64,000 nt of DNA from Fremontodendron californicum. Taxonomy: Eukaryota > Streptophyta > Magnoliopsida > Malvales > Malvaceae. Positions 1 to 13,132 of the stretch are shown here, piece by piece. Numbering within the stretch: the stretch's first letter is position 1; the number at the start of each line of letters is the position of its first letter. Where the stretch lies: positions 2,108,001-2,172,000 of the forward strand of contig JAULJL010000033.1 in assembly GCA_030761205.1 (NCBI GenBank). The letters run 5' to 3'. Made by a program: the position numbers and the translations under genes. Below the pieces are notes generated by a model. That model was given only the letters and a program-made list of their open reading frames with translations. It searched no databases and was not told where the DNA came from.

Positions 1-21
1 GATATATAATAAATTAATATA

Positions 22-346
22 ACAATACTCGAATAGAACATGAAATATGACGTCAGATTGTTAAAATATTAATCGTATAAAAAGTTATAAAATTGTGTAA
101 AACTAATTTTGTTTACATTAAAGTTTCAAAATGATCCGATATCTCTATCATATTGATCAAGAATACTGTCTTTTTCAATATATATTTAACGATTGAATTT
201 TTTTACATCGAACAAATAATTAGACATTTTTAATTTACTTAAAGCTCGACGTGCATGATCTACATGAATAGATCATGAAATATGACGGTCGGGTTATTAA
301 AATATTAATCGTATACAAAGTTATGAAAGCGTGTAAACTAATTTAG
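22..346. repeat. Direct duplication of about 80 bp, two copies
   Basis: Two copies of an AT-rich segment lie at about 30-114 and 262-346. Both contain a match to CATGAAATATGACG and the run TTAAAATATTAATCGTAT. They differ by a few substitutions and small indels. No coding potential is visible. This may be the edge of a repeat that continues left of the window. Confidence 0.6.
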
Positions 347-401
347 TTTACTAGTGTAAGTGGATCCCTCCCTCCTCTAATAAAAATTATACATTATACA
401 A

Positions 402-428
402 ATATATATATATATATATATATATATC
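402..428. repeat. (TA)n microsatellite
   Basis: An uninterrupted run of about 13 TA units in AT-rich intergenic DNA. The sequence from 429 to about 945 is AT-rich and holds nothing I can identify. Confidence 0.85.
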
Positions 429-944
429 AGTACTTCAATATGTTAAGAATTCTACCTTTGCTTATTATAAATTTTTTATTAATTTAATTTTATACATTAT
501 GTTTAAAATTTAAAAATATTTAGCATGATTAACTAATTTAATTTCATAACATTTATTATTATATTTTTATTTTGAATAAGCATTTATTATTATATTTCTT
601 TACACTTGATAATTAAACTTTAATGTAAAGTTCTTAAATCTAATTCAATTTTAGTAGAAAATCATTTCAATTTCTACGATTGGTTTACTTGGTAAAACTT
701 TTAGTACTAAGAATTACTTATCAAGATTTGAATGTTTAAACAAACATAAAATTGTATATTTTTCAAATAACTAAATAGGTTCATTTAACGATTTCAGATA
801 CACGATAATATTCATTTTGTTTTTAAATATAATTTATTTTTCTTTTATTTTTATCTTTAAATTTTTTTTAATAAAATCTGATTCGATCAAATAATCTTTT
901 TAAATTCAATCTGATTCGATTTCAAAAATTAATAAATTGAATTC

Positions 945-1245
945 AAATAACCTGAGTGTCAAACCCGAAATGATCTAAACCAGAATCACTCAAACCCGAA
1001 TAACCTGAGTGTCAAACCCGAAATGACCCAAACCAGAATGACCCGAACCCGATTAACCCGAGTGTCAAATCCGAATAACCCAAATCCGAAATGACCCGAA
1101 TCCAAGATGATCCGAACCCGAAATGACCCGAGTTCGAAATGACCCGAACCTAAACCTGAATGACCCGAACTCGAAATTGACCCGATTTTTTTAAGACTCT
1201 AATTGATCCGACCCGAAATAACCTAACTCAAACCTGACCCGCCCC
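945..1245. repeat. Imperfect minisatellite of AATGACCCGAACC-type units
   Basis: About 300 bp made of diverged 12-14 bp units (AACCCGAA, ATGACCCGA, GAGTGTCAAACCC). It is markedly richer in C than its surroundings and has no open frame. Arrays like this are common in plant intergenic DNA. Confidence 0.75.
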
Positions 1246-1439
1246 ATTGACACGTCTAGCTTGTCCTATTATCGTTGTGGCCTTCCTCCGACCAACCAAA
1301 TTTATATTTATAAGAAGTAAATTATAATATATCTTTTTTTGGCTAGAAAATACTTTGTCATTTAACACTCAATAAACGTAATAAAGGTAATCTCCATAGT
1401 TATCAACATTATTCATTTATATTAAAGCTCAAGTAATGA

Positions 1440-1701
1440 GCCCTATCTTGACACCTGTCCCTGCACTGTTCACTTTTTCTAACTTTCGGAGCATCTGGCC
1501 CCTGAAACGACGTCGTTTTGCGTCGATACTGACAATTTCAAAAACATGTTGTGAGTAATCAAATTATTGTTAAATAGTATAATGAGTTAAAATAATTTTT
1601 GAAATAGGCTGCCCCATCTTGACACCTGTCCCTGCACTGTTCACTTTTCCAACTTTCAGAACATCCGCCCCGTTAAACGGCGTCGTTTTTGCGTCGATGC
1701 T
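1440..1701. repeat. Direct duplication of about 92 bp around a CGTCGTTTT core
   Basis: Copies at about 1440-1530 and 1610-1701 share TCTTGACACCTGTCCCTGCA and a TTCACTTTT stretch, then an AACG[AG]CGTCGTTTT core and GCGTCGAT. They are GC-richer than the surroundings and separated by about 80 bp of AT-rich DNA. The core recalls a motif common in plant repeats. No gene is visible. Confidence 0.7.
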
Positions 1702-1799
1702 CTTGGTTACCGTTTCTTCTCATTAACAAGATCCATTGCATGAGTTAATAATAATTTACTTATTAACAGCATGTTTTCAAAATTATCAACGCAGCATTT

Positions 1800-2921
1800 A
1801 TTCTTTCTAGCGCGCGTTTCATTAATGGTTTGTCATTAAATTCGGCTATTTAATGTAGGAAGCGTTTCATTAATGCTTTGTCATTAAATTCGACTATTTA
1901 ATGTAAGAGAATATTTTTAAATCTTGCTAGCGCGTCTCCATTAAATGCTGTTTGGTTACATTAAATATTCTCCTACATTACGAGACAAAAAATTATATTA
2001 AATGCAAACATCTGCAAATAAATGCTACCGATTTTTTTAGCCTTTCTTTCTAATTAGCCTTCCATTTAATTTTCCTTGTCTTTAACTCAATTACTCAACT
2101 CCAATCATTAATGTTTATCAACACATTAAATGCTTTGTCATTCTTTCTTTCTTTCTTTCTTTCTTTCCTTCCTTTTCTTTTTATTTTTTAATTTAATTTC
2201 AAATTTAAAAATAAAAATATGAAAACCAAAGTTCTGTAAATTTAAAACATAAAAATTTTAATTTTCTTATTTAGTTTTCCTAATAAAAAAAATTAAAAGA
2301 CTAACAATAATTTCCCTAAAATTAATTTTTCTTTGTTTTAATTTTTCCCGTTAAAATTTTTTAAAAAATACTTAAATATATTTTTTTAAAAAAAATTTTT
2401 CAATTAAATTTTTTTTAAAAAAAAATCTTTAATGAAAGAGAAACGAAAAGTACTTTTGCATTTAGAGTTATTTTGTCTTTATAATATCATTTATAATAAT
2501 TTTTTAAAATTCATATTATATTAAATGCAAACAACTGCAAATAAATGCTTTCATCGTTTTTCATGTGTTTTCTGAACTTAAATATTCTCTCCTAAGCCAT
2601 TAAATTAACTTTGCTAGCATTAAATTAAATGCTTTATCATTAAGTATTGTATACCTCCTTTTTTTCATCTACGCACCTTATTGTCTTATTAATTATTAAT
2701 GTTTATGAGCACATTAAATACTTTTCATTAAATTTTCTATCCAAGAATTGTTTATCTTACTCTTTCGACGTATACTATACCTATCTTACTTCTGTCTTTT
2801 GTTTTTTTTTAACCATTAATACCCCACCCGTTAAAATCATTGGTAAATATGAAAAACATGCTCTCATATATAAGTTATTATTAAATAGTTTAATGAACAA
2901 AAGTTATTTTAAAAAGGAATG
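1800..2921. repeat. AT-rich dispersed block R1, copy 1 (cut by a solo LTR)
   Basis: This block shares long stretches with 5353-5880, 6770-7800 and 7980-8400, including AACCAAAGTTCTGTAAATTT near 2227, 5478, 6998 and 8026 and a CAACTCCAATCATTAATG stretch near 2097 and 6892. It contains a (CTTT)n run at about 2140-2167. Its right edge continues at 5353 after the inserted LTR, as the equivalent uninterrupted sequence near 7750-7800 shows. It has no credible coding frame; the reading frame from 2647 to 3219 crosses the LTR junction and is chance. Confidence 0.6.
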
Positions 2922-5352
2922 TGTAACACCCTGTCCGAATAATCTACCTAAAATCCGGCAGAGTTTTCTTTCTATCTCAACTATAAACCCTCCTGCAAAT
3001 AACACTCAATTCATATCCTCAACCAGCAATATTTCTCAATACTATTATCACATATATCCATCATATTCAAAAATTATCCATGATCAATTTATTCTCAAGT
3101 CAAAACATACTGATCTATTGTCTCATATCTTCAAATACATACTTATAATATATCCAAAAGTAAACCTATCTCAGCAAGGTTTACTAGATAAAAACATCAA
3201 AAGATCAAGACTTCAATAAATTTTTAGTATGATGCCCACCACGTCAAAATACTATTTGAAGCAAAGAATATAGGAAGGTTGCAATCCCGACATATAACTG
3301 TACACCTGGAAATGAGAATATGAAAAGGTGAGATATATGAATATCTCAGTGAGTAGACAACATTTAAAGCATGTGAAAACTGTAATGGTAGTCTGTAAAA
3401 CATAATTGACATTTTCAAAATAGATAATAATAAAATCATAATGAGTAATTCAAAGACGTAGCAAGCTTTTCAAATGTATAACAATATTATAATATTAAAT
3501 CAATGTATTAAATCTGTGAAGTAAATCAAGTTACGTATAATTGGGCTCCAACTTTCTGTCATGCATAAGAGTACATCCATGAAATAGCCAGGCAATATCC
3601 ATGTAGGCATACTAGTAGCCGGCCCCAAAGGCCAATACCATCATAGGACGCCCCAAAGGCATATGTGTCACTATGATGTGCCCCCAAAAGGCAAATATAA
3701 CAGGATAGGGACTCTGGAGGTGGCTCCCACCACAAAGGCGTAGCACGCAGCTCCCATATCGCTTTTTAATATCACGGAATTGGGACTCTGGAGGTGGCTC
3801 CAGCCGCAAAGGCGTAGCACGCAGCTCCCGTATTCCGGTCAAGGGAATAATCTCATACATTAAGTTAGGTGGAGCCAAAACCATGTACGTCAAATTCTAT
3901 GTATAATCATATTTCATAAATCAACCAACTTACTAGATATAATATTTCTTGAAATAAATGTACTTTAATAACAAATCAATTCATATGATTAAATATCGTA
4001 TATACCTTTAATACGCAAAATAAATATTATGCTAAAAATATATATATATATATATATATAATTACAATTAAAGAAATTTCAAATAACTATAGTTGTCGTC
4101 TACTCACTATCCTTGAGATGATCTCACTGTACACCTCGACCTGAAACTTCGGGATCCACAGGAGATGTCAGCTCTACTTGGCCTAGAGATTAACGATAAT
4201 TAGTATCTATACATACTCAAAGCATTACACACTTATGAATGCAACTTAAATCTCATAATCTTTCCTCAAGGTCAATACTAATTTCTCATACTCAAAACAA
4301 CATATCCTTAATTTTTAATATCATTTCCATAATCATTTTCTCCATAATTCAACTCCATAATCATGTCCTTATCAAATTCGTTTCTAGTATTCCATGCCTT
4401 AGAGATTTTCATAATCCATAACCATCATTTGATACTATATTTCTCTTAGGCAATAAATTCCTTAATATCAAGTTAGATTAGAAAATCATAACTTGAGTTT
4501 GGTAAGGAATTTGGAAGTGATCCCAATTGTTTTATTTCAACCAATATATCTAATTTATGAATAAAATAACTAACTTATACAACTAGAACAAAATTTTGAT
4601 CAAATTTGATAAATCCCGAAACCATGCTGAAACAGAGATCAACACAGAACAGTAAACTTCACCGAATTTTATCTTTTTAACCGCTTATCGGTTTTGGGTG
4701 ATTCAAAAACCAAAATTCTCATATTGAAGTCTAGTTTCTAGGAAAAATATCAAAACAATACAAACCCTAATTTACCGAACCCAGAAAATCCGAACAGCAA
4801 GCATGCTCAGTTTCCCCTGTTTTGCTTTTTCTTCCCATTTTCTTGTTCATGCTTTCAAATCCTTTTAATTCTTACCAAGAATGAGTAAAATTCATACTTA
4901 ATAGATGGATTTCAGACCTTAACATGTTTATGGAGCTATGATCTTAGCATGCCCAAGTAGATATCTAAAGAAAATGAAGAATTTATCAAGAAACTAACCT
5001 TGGATGTAATTGTTGTTGAGATTTTGGTGGAATTGTTTGAAGAGAATTTTTTTTTTTGAGAGAGAGAGATGATGGAGCCGGCTGCACTTGAAGAATAGAA
5101 TGAAAAAATGTGTAGAATTTTCGGGAGAAAGGATGAAGAAAAGAGATATTTTTCTTGTTTTTGGGATAATTGCATATTAGTCCCTCAACTTTTTATAAAT
5201 AACCATTAAGTCCCTAAACTTTTTTAATATGTTCATTTTGATCCTTTCTTCTTTTATTTCCTTCACTTATAACTTCTTACCAATTTTCAAGTTCGTCCTT
5301 AAAATTTTCGGGATTTAACTTTACATGATTATACGTAACCTCGGTTGTTACA
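2922..5352 (-). mobile_element. Solo LTR, Ty3/gypsy Tekay/Del-like, 2,431 bp
   Basis: The segment begins TGTAACACCC and ends GGTTGTTACA, so it has TG...CA ends, and is flanked by perfect 5-bp direct repeats GAATG at 2917-2921 and 5353-5357. Read on the minus strand it starts TGTAACAACC and ends CAGGGTGTTACA, with a CT-rich stretch and an AAGGTTAGTTTCTTGAT segment resembling, from memory, plant Tekay/Del chromovirus LTRs. No internal region or second LTR is present, so this is a solo LTR left by LTR-LTR recombination. Uninterrupted target sequence is still seen near 7780. The family name is from memory; the boundaries are seen directly. Confidence 0.88.
3615..3840 (-). repeat. Sub-repeats inside the solo LTR
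   Basis: Two kinds of repeat: a CCCCAAAGGC motif repeated at about 3623-3695, and a 60-bp duplication at about 3710-3762 and 3783-3830 sharing GGGACTCTGGAGGTGGCTCC and AAAGGCGTAGCACGCAGCTCC. This is the GC-richest part of the first 13 kb. Open frames here come from the repeat and are not genes. Confidence 0.75.
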
Positions 5353-8300
5353 GAATGAATAATTAAAAATAATTATAAAATATGTTGTAAAAACAAAATT
5401 ATCCTTTATAAAAAAATTGTTCCCTTCCTTTTCTTTTTTATTTTTTAATTTAATTTCTAATTTAAAAATAAAAATTTGAAAACCAAAGTTCTGTAAATTT
5501 AAAACATAAATTTTAATTTTCTTATTTAGTTTTTCTAATAAAAAAAAATTAAAAGAATAACAATAATTTCCCTAAAATTAATTTTGCTTTATTTTAACTT
5601 TTTTAGTTAAACTTTTTAAAAAAATACTTAAATATATTTTCTAAAAAATATATTTTCAATTAGAATTTTTTTTTAAAAAAAAATCCTTTAATGAAAGATA
5701 GACGAAAATTACTTTTTTATTTACGGTAATTTTGTTTTTATAATATCATTTATAATAATTTTTAAATATTCATATCTCTTTTTTTAATAACTTTTATTTA
5801 TTACACTATTTAAAAATAATTTGCCTATTCAAAACATGTTTTTCATATTTACCCTAAAATCATTAATAGTTACCATGTTCTAACGCGTTAAAATCTATCA
5901 GCATATATATTTTTTTTTGTCCAGCGGTCTGAAAGGTATTCTCTGTCCAGCGGTCTGAAGCATGTTCTCTCTTCATGATTTGTAACGCGTCAGATTTTAA
6001 CGCGTAAGATTTTAACACAGTTTTAATTACCAAAATTAAAAGAATAACAATAATATCTCTAAAATTATTTTTTCTTTGTTTTTAAAATTTTTTAAAAAAT
6101 ATATTTAAATATTTTGTTCTTTAAATACATTTTCAATTAAAATTTTAAAAAAAAATCCTTTGCTAATTTTTTTTTTTGGTCATTTTATCTTTACAACATC
6201 TTTTATATCTTGTATCCATAAGTAAATTTAACACAGTTTTAATTACCAAAATTAACTTCGATGTGTAGTTTGCCTGAAAGATTTATATTTATACAGTGAC
6301 AATGTATAAATTTATATATTATTGGTGAATCAAATGACATCACTCTATTAAAAATGAAATTATCTGTATTTATATATACACCGTCGATGCATATAATATA
6401 ATTTTTTTTTTTTTTTTTGAATTGGCTCTCTTAATCTCTAATTAAGAACATTTAATTGTAAAAAACCCTTTTATCTCGATACAAGTTTAATAAATTTTAA
6501 TTGTTTTTCTCTTTATTTCTATGGTTAAATAATTTTTGAAATTTTTTCTTTAAAAAAATATCCTCCTCCTTGGAAGAAAGTTATGAAATTATAAAAGCAT
6601 ATAGGGAGTAGTGGAGGTAGCTGGTTATTGAAAAAAGAAAAGTGAAGCTTTATTGTCTCTTGGCAAATGGCAATAAATAACCATCTGGGGTGCATTAATT
6701 AACCGTAGTTAGCCTTTTCCTTCATTCTCTGCTTTTCACACTACGCATGATATGAATTAAATACTCTACGCGTTTCTTTAAATGCTTTGTCATTAAATGC
6801 AAACAGCTGTAAATAAATGCTACTGATTTTTTTAGCCTTTCTTTCTAATTAGCCTTCCATTTAATTTTCTTTGTCTTTAACTCAATTACTCAACTCCAAT
6901 CATTAATGCTTATAAACACATTAAATGCTTTCTCATTGTTTCCTTCCTTTTCTTTTTATTTTTTAATTTCATTTCAAATTTAAAAATAAAAATCTGAAAA
7001 CCAAAGTTCTGTAAATTTAAAACATAAATTTTAATTTTCTTATTTAGTTTTCCTAATAAAAAAATTTAAAAGAATAACAATAATTTCCCTAAAATTAATT
7101 TTGTTTTGTTTTAATTTTTTTCGTTACAATTTTTAAAAAATACTTAAATATATTTTAAAAAAAAATACTTTCAATTAAATTTTTTTTTAAAAAAAAAATT
7201 CTTTAATGAAAGAGAAACGAAAAGTACTTTTTCATTTAGGGTAATTTTGTCTTTATAATATCATTTATAATAATTTTTAAATATTCATATCTCTTTTTAA
7301 ATATTCGATATATATATATATAGATTTATAGGTTTATAATTTTAAAAAATATATATAGATTTATAGGTTTATAATTTTAAAAAAAAATTAAATATTCATA
7401 TCTCTTTTAGAATACAACAAAATATATATATTGAATATTTAAAAACAGCTGCAAATAAATGCTTTTATCGTTTTTAATGGGTTTTCATTAAATATTGTAT
7501 ACCTCCCTTTTTTCATCTACACACCTTATTATCTTCTATCCAACATTAAATATTGTATGAGCACATTAAATATTGTATGAGCACATTAAATGCTTTTCAT
7601 TAAATCTTCTATCCAACATTTCTTTACCTTACACGTATGCTATAGCTATCTTACTTTTGTCTTTTATTTTTTTGAACCATTAATACGCGTTAAAATGATT
7701 GGTGAATATGAAAAACATGCTGTCATAAGTAAGTTATTGTTAAATAGTTTAATGAACAAAAGTTATTTAAAAAATGAATGAACAATTAGAAATAATTATA
7801 AAAGATGTTGTAAAGACAATTTTATGCTTGATAAAAAAATTGTTTCCTTTAAATACAAATAATTATAAAAGATGTTGTCAAGAGAAATTTATCCTTAATA
7901 AAAAATTGTTTCCTTTAAATGATTAAGCATTTAAATACAATTTTTTTTATAAAAAAATACAAATTGGATTTGTTATTACAAATGGCGTTATAGGATAACA
8001 GTAATTAAAAATAAAAAAATTGAAAATCAAAGTTCTGTAAATTTAAAACATAAATTTTAACTTTTTTTTTTAGTTTTTCTAATAAAAAAAATAAAAGAAT
8101 AACAGTACTTTTCCTACAATTAATTTTGCTTTCTTTTAAAAAAAAATTTTAAATTTTAAAAAAAATACTTAAATTTTTTGTTTTTGAAATATATTTTCAA
8201 TTAAAATTTTTAAAGAATAAAATTTTCTTTAATGAAAGAGCAAGGAAAAGTACTTTTTTCATTTTGGCTAATTTTATCTTTATAATATCATTTATAATAA

Positions 8301-8760
8301 TTTTTAAATATTCATTTCTATTTTTCAAATAACTTTTATTTATTACACCATTTTACACTATTTAGAAATAATTTCCCTATTCAAAGCATGTTTTGTAACG
8401 CGTCAGATTTTAACACAGTTTTAATTACAAAAATTAAAAGAATAACAATAATATTTGTAAAACTAATTTTGCTTTGTTTTTAAAATATTAAAAAAATAAA
8501 TATTTAAATATTTTGTTCTTTAAATATATTTTCAATTAAATTTTTTTTTTTAAAAAAAATCCTTTCGTCAATTTTTTCGGGTGATTTTATCTTTACAATA
8601 TCTTTTATAATAGTTTTTTATTAATTATTTATTTCTCTTCTTCAAATAACTTTTGTCCATTACACTGTTTAGAAATAATTTACCTATTCAAAGCATGTTT
8701 TTCATATTTACCCTAAAATCATTAATGGTTATCCTGTTGACGTTGACGCGTTAAAAGCAT
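5353..8760. repeat. AT-rich dispersed block R1, further copies
   Basis: A series of diverged copies of the block that starts at 1800. Recurrent elements are the AACCAAAGTTCTGTAAA segment, CGCGT[CA]AGATTTTAAC near 5985-6010 and 8400, and a CCAGCGGTC[CT]GA[AG] motif at about 5925-5960 and 8769-8808. Copy spacing is irregular (roughly 3.2, 1.5 and 1.0 kb), so this is serial duplication rather than a regular satellite. No reading frame is credible. Confidence 0.6.
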
Positions 8761-8924
8761 TTTTTTTCCAGCGGTCCGAGGAGTGTTCTCTCTCCAGCGG
8801 TCCGAAGGGTGTGTTTTGTTTTTACCAGATTAAAGTCTCTCCCCCGTCTGCACGAAATACCCACCTTCCATTTGTTCACCTCCTTCATCCTCTAGCTTTA
8901 GTCTCGGTCCTTCACCCACATCTA

Positions 8925-9040
8925 AAAAATCTATAAATAGCTCCTTCCTTGCAGATCATCTACAACATGGTTGTTAGTAGTCGAGCTTCATACCAAAACA
9001 ACTCATCTTATATTGGTTAGATTTACAGCAATAGAAAGGT
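8925..9040 (+). promoter_or_regulatory. Promoter-like patch with TATA box and possible first exon
   Basis: A TATAAATA box at 8932-8939 follows a C-rich stretch (8840-8925) that stands out from the AT-rich surroundings. About 30 bp downstream is TCATCTACAACATGG, with an ATG at 8967 opening a 17-codon frame that stops at 9018-9020. A donor-like AAAG|GTTAGC follows at 9039. This looks like the start of a transcription unit, but no downstream exon could be joined to it. It could be a retroelement or non-coding RNA promoter, or chance. Confidence 0.3.
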
Positions 9041-9339
9041 TAGCAAAAAAAAAAAAAACAATTTTTCTTTTCTCTACCTTTTTTCTGCCTTCGTTCTTTA
9101 TGGAATGTTGATGCCATGTATTTTTTTCGTTAATAGTTATTTATTCCTTTTGTTATTTTTGGGTAAAGGATAATATAAAAGTATTAATATAAATGTATCA
9201 GACAAATTAATCATAATATAAAAGTAAGAGGAATTACTTGCCTTTCCACTCTCCATGGTGTAAAGGATAATATAAAAGTATTAATAAATTTAATAATTAT
9301 ATAAAGATATTTACAAACAAATATGGCATCAACGTATAA

Positions 9340-9645
9340 ATGATAAATTTGTCAAATGCGATTTATCAATAGCTGGGAAAAATGCATAACAAATTCGAAT
9401 TAAAATGACGATATTATCAAAATTTGTAATATAATCAAATAAGACAAACGTTAAAAAAAAAACATTAATTATTATTTATTATAATGATCGTATATTAAAA
9501 AAATTGAGTAATGATAAATTTGTCAAATGCGATTTATGAATAGCCGGGAAAAAATGCATAACAAATTCAAATTAAAATGACGGTATTATCAAAATTAGTA
9601 ATTATTATTTATTATAATGATCGTATGTTAAAAAAATTGAGTTCA
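9340..9645. repeat. Tandem duplication of about 165 bp
   Basis: Two adjacent copies, starting near 9342 and 9507, share ATAAATTTGTCAAATGCGAT, then ATTTAT[CG]AATAGC, GGGAAAAA and AATGCATAACAAATTC. The second copy is followed by a repeat of the ATAATGATCGTAT segment seen near 9482. It has no coding potential. Confidence 0.75.
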
Positions 9646-11669
9646 TTGACCTATTTTGTAATTTTAGTGAGCAATTTAACCTTTTTAAACAAAATTGCCA
9701 ATATGAATTTGTATCAAACATTTTATGAAACATTATTATATTAATTATATATATATATGTATATTAAAATGAATTAAATATTATTAAAAAAATAGCATTT
9801 AAAGTATAGAATATTATATATATTTATATATATTAAAAGATTTGCTAACGACTGTCTTTAAGACATCCTTTAAGATTAGTTAATATATTATTTATAATAA
9901 TATTATTATATTAAATATAATAATTGATAATTTGATTCATTATGTTTAATATATTAGATGAAAATATTATTATATATAATAAATATTAAAAGAGTGCTCT
10001 TAGCCACTTCTATTCAAATGTTAACCCGTATTCGACCAGGTCTGGATAAGCATTTTTCAATTCGGATCGATCCGACCAAAATTACTATTTATTAATAAAA
10101 ATAATTTTTATTAAAATTTAATAATAAAAATATAAAAATAACTTTTTAAACAGTGATTTTGGCTTACGGGCCGACTCGAATCGAACTTTAATAAAAGATG
10201 TGAAAAGAATTCGAACCATGAACAAATCTAATCACGTATTAGCAAAATCTATTTTAAATTTACCGATTGTGTCATCTAACTTTTACATATGTAATTATGT
10301 ACTCAATGGAAAAACAAATAAAAAAATTTAATATATCTGAACAAGGTATAAGGGAGGAAATGGTAAAAACATGTACTAAGAGAATTAGCAAAATCCTTTA
10401 AAATATTAAAGGACGAACTTTTTTTTTTTTTTTGTTGAAAAAGAGTCTTAAAGAAACTCAATTTTTATCATGAATACAATTTATTGCCTTTTGCAATTAA
10501 TGTATTTATTTATTTTATTGTTCCATTTATACCTAAAAAACCAGTCACTGTCATTTATTGTCTTAATTTTTTTTTTATGAATCTTAATTGTTACTTTAAT
10601 GTCTTGATTGCTATTTAAAGATAATTGTAGATAATATTCAAGTTTTTTTTTTCTTTCTAGAACATGGTTGTATACTGGTACAACAATTATTAAAAAAATT
10701 GAAAGCTTGAAGGGTGGCGTTTATATATATTGATTAAAATTATTTAAAAATTATTTTATAAATTTTATTATATTTAATACATTTTTTTATTGAATTAAAA
10801 ATAATAATTTATTAAAAAAAATAATATGTTGGTCTAACAAAGCTTTAACTGACACTAGTCAACTTGGCATTATGCTAGTACTCTTCCTACTTAATACTGT
10901 CCACTAATAGAACCTTAGATCTTATTTGGCATATACACGAATTTCGCAATTTGCTTTTAAAAGAAATCATCAGTAAAGTTTACAGTTAGTTTTGTTTCAA
11001 CCATTATATGTCTGTGTGTGTATGTGTTTTATATGTTATGTTGGTAGTCTTTGTATCATGTATGACTTTTTTTTTTGAACAAAGAAAAATGGTGATTAAC
11101 TATATATATATATATATAATATGCTGTGTATTAACTTTTTTTTTTTTTTTTTTACTTCTTTTGAGCTTAGATGTTATAAATAACTTCTAAAAATAGCAAA
11201 TTTTAAATATGTGTAAATGATTATTATGGGTTTTGACAGGTCAAAGCAAAGTAAATAAATAAATAAATTGTGCTTATATTGTTTAATAGATAATTACAGA
11301 TTTTTATATTCATAGATGCTTTATCTTTAGAGGAGCAAAAATAGAATAATAGGTCTGTGTCACAGCTAATAAAACATATGAATATAACATGAACACAATA
11401 TTTGTATTTATTTTTTAAAAAAATATTTCATCAATTATTTATAAAGTTTTTAAATTTTATAAATAAATTTAATAAGGTAATTTATATTTTTTAAAATATA
11501 TTTAAATTAATTTTAAAAACAAAACATGTTATAAATTTTTAATCTCATTTACAAAATTTTAAAAAATTCATCCTCAATATATATATATATATAAATTCTA
11601 ATACTTATTATTTTTCCTGAAATGCTATAATACACCATAACAAAATAAATAAATTAAAAAACTTTACCG

Positions 11670-11687
11670 CCCGCGGTGAAGCGCGGG
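11670..11687. other. GC-rich perfect hairpin, possible Helitron-type remnant
   Basis: CCCGCG-GTGAAG-CGCGGG forms a perfect 6-bp stem with a 6-nt loop, isolated in AT-rich DNA and followed by TTTTCATTAGTT. Short GC-rich hairpins near a terminus are typical of Helitron 3' ends, and similar sequences recur in plant repeats. The expected CTRR end is not clear, so the assignment is tentative. Confidence 0.35.
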
Positions 11688-12997
11688 TTTTCATTAGTTC
11701 GAGTTGAAATGGTAAGTAATTTCGATCCTCAAGATAAAAATAAAGATTCGAGTCTTAAAAATTATTAATGTTGAAAGGACTTTACCATCACGTTTCTCAA
11801 CTCAAACATAGACTAATCTTTCATAAACCATAAAATAAACATAAAAAAAAAAAAAACCATGAATTTCGAAAAGAAAAAAAAAAGGAAAATTAATCTCCAT
11901 AGAAAACTCAGTCATAAAATAAAAATGCAATAAGCACGTTTAACTTTTAGTTATTCCTCCAACCAGCCTACGCAAGTAGATATCTTCACCAACTGTGCTC
12001 AAGTATAATATATTTAATTGTTTTATTTAAATTCTAACTTTATTATTTTTTAAAAATATCATGTGATTATTATGTTAATTAAAAATTAAAAAGTTTTACA
12101 ATTTTTTAAAATAAAAATTTGTTTTACTCAAAACAGCCGTTCTTGATCTTGACCTTACTACTCTTATAAGATCATCAAATAAATTTTAAATACACACAAT
12201 GGTAAGAAAATAAGGAAATTCAAAACTTATTATACTAATAAAAATAAAAAATGGTAAGAAAATATACTTTTTGATTGTAAGAATAAGCAAATAAATTTGG
12301 GTGTAATTATAATGTATAATAGTTCAACAAAATTGTAACAGTAATTTAAAGTTTCTTTTTTTTTTTTGTATTTATTGAAAAACAGTAATTTAAAGTTAGT
12401 TTTATAAGAAATCATGTTCATCAAGTGTACTCAAAATAAATTTGATTAAATATGTATTTATATCGTATTTATATTATTTTTTATGTTATAATTATATTTT
12501 AAAGTATTATATATTTATATAAATTTTGATATGTTAATAATTAATGTTATATAAATTATAAGATATTCATATATTCATATTATTAAAAAATTTGACACTC
12601 ATTGGTATTTTTTAAGTAGATAGCTTTTAAAAAAATTAAGTGATTTTTTAAAAGTAAATAGATAATTTTTTTATTAAAAATATTATATAAATATTAAAAA
12701 ATATAATTAATTTTATTTATTTTAAAAATTTTTAATTTAATTTAATTTAATTATTTTATATTTTTATCAATTAAATTAATATCAATTAACTCATAACATC
12801 AATTCAATTATTTTTTTTAATAATTATAAATATTTATATTATTTTTTCATACCGTATAATCATATCATACCTAACTAAAAGTTTGAGAAACAAATATATT
12901 TGGAAAGTTGTAGCAATTTATTACTATTTAAAAAGATATTTCCATTAAATTAATAGTTTACCATTTTAATAACAAAAAGTTGAGTGAAATATAATGA

Positions 12998-13132
12998 ATG
13001 GCAGGGACAAATGCTTGTTCATTGGTTCAAGTTTCAAAGCACACCTTTACCCATTTAACACTGTGTTGTTCATATATGCAGACTGTCGGTGAGGCTATTT
13101 TTCTGCATCTTCTGATACCACCATCACCAACC
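12998..13132 (+). other. 5' leader of KS with an alternative in-frame ATG
   Basis: An ATG at 12998 is in frame with the chosen KS start at 13133 and no stop lies between, so a protein 45 residues longer is formally possible. I prefer 13133 because the resulting length and Ser/Pro-rich N-terminus fit the family, and because the extra residues look like translated leader rather than a transit peptide. Transcript ends would settle it. Confidence 0.5.

Larger units (their letters stand above)
9646..13132. other. AT-rich intergenic DNA upstream of the kaurene synthase gene
   Basis: About 3.5 kb with many homopolymer and TA runs (for example 9752-9763 and 11101-11118) and no convincing exon, RNA gene or transposon terminus apart from the hairpin listed separately. 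Immediately upstream of the gene (12,450-12,980) the sequence is almost entirely A and T, so a TATA box cannot be picked out reliably. Confidence 0.5.

Noticed and set aside
2647..3219. 190-codon reading frame
   Set aside because: It crosses the junction between repeat block R1 and the inserted solo LTR at 2922, so it cannot be an ancestral gene, and its composition is biased.
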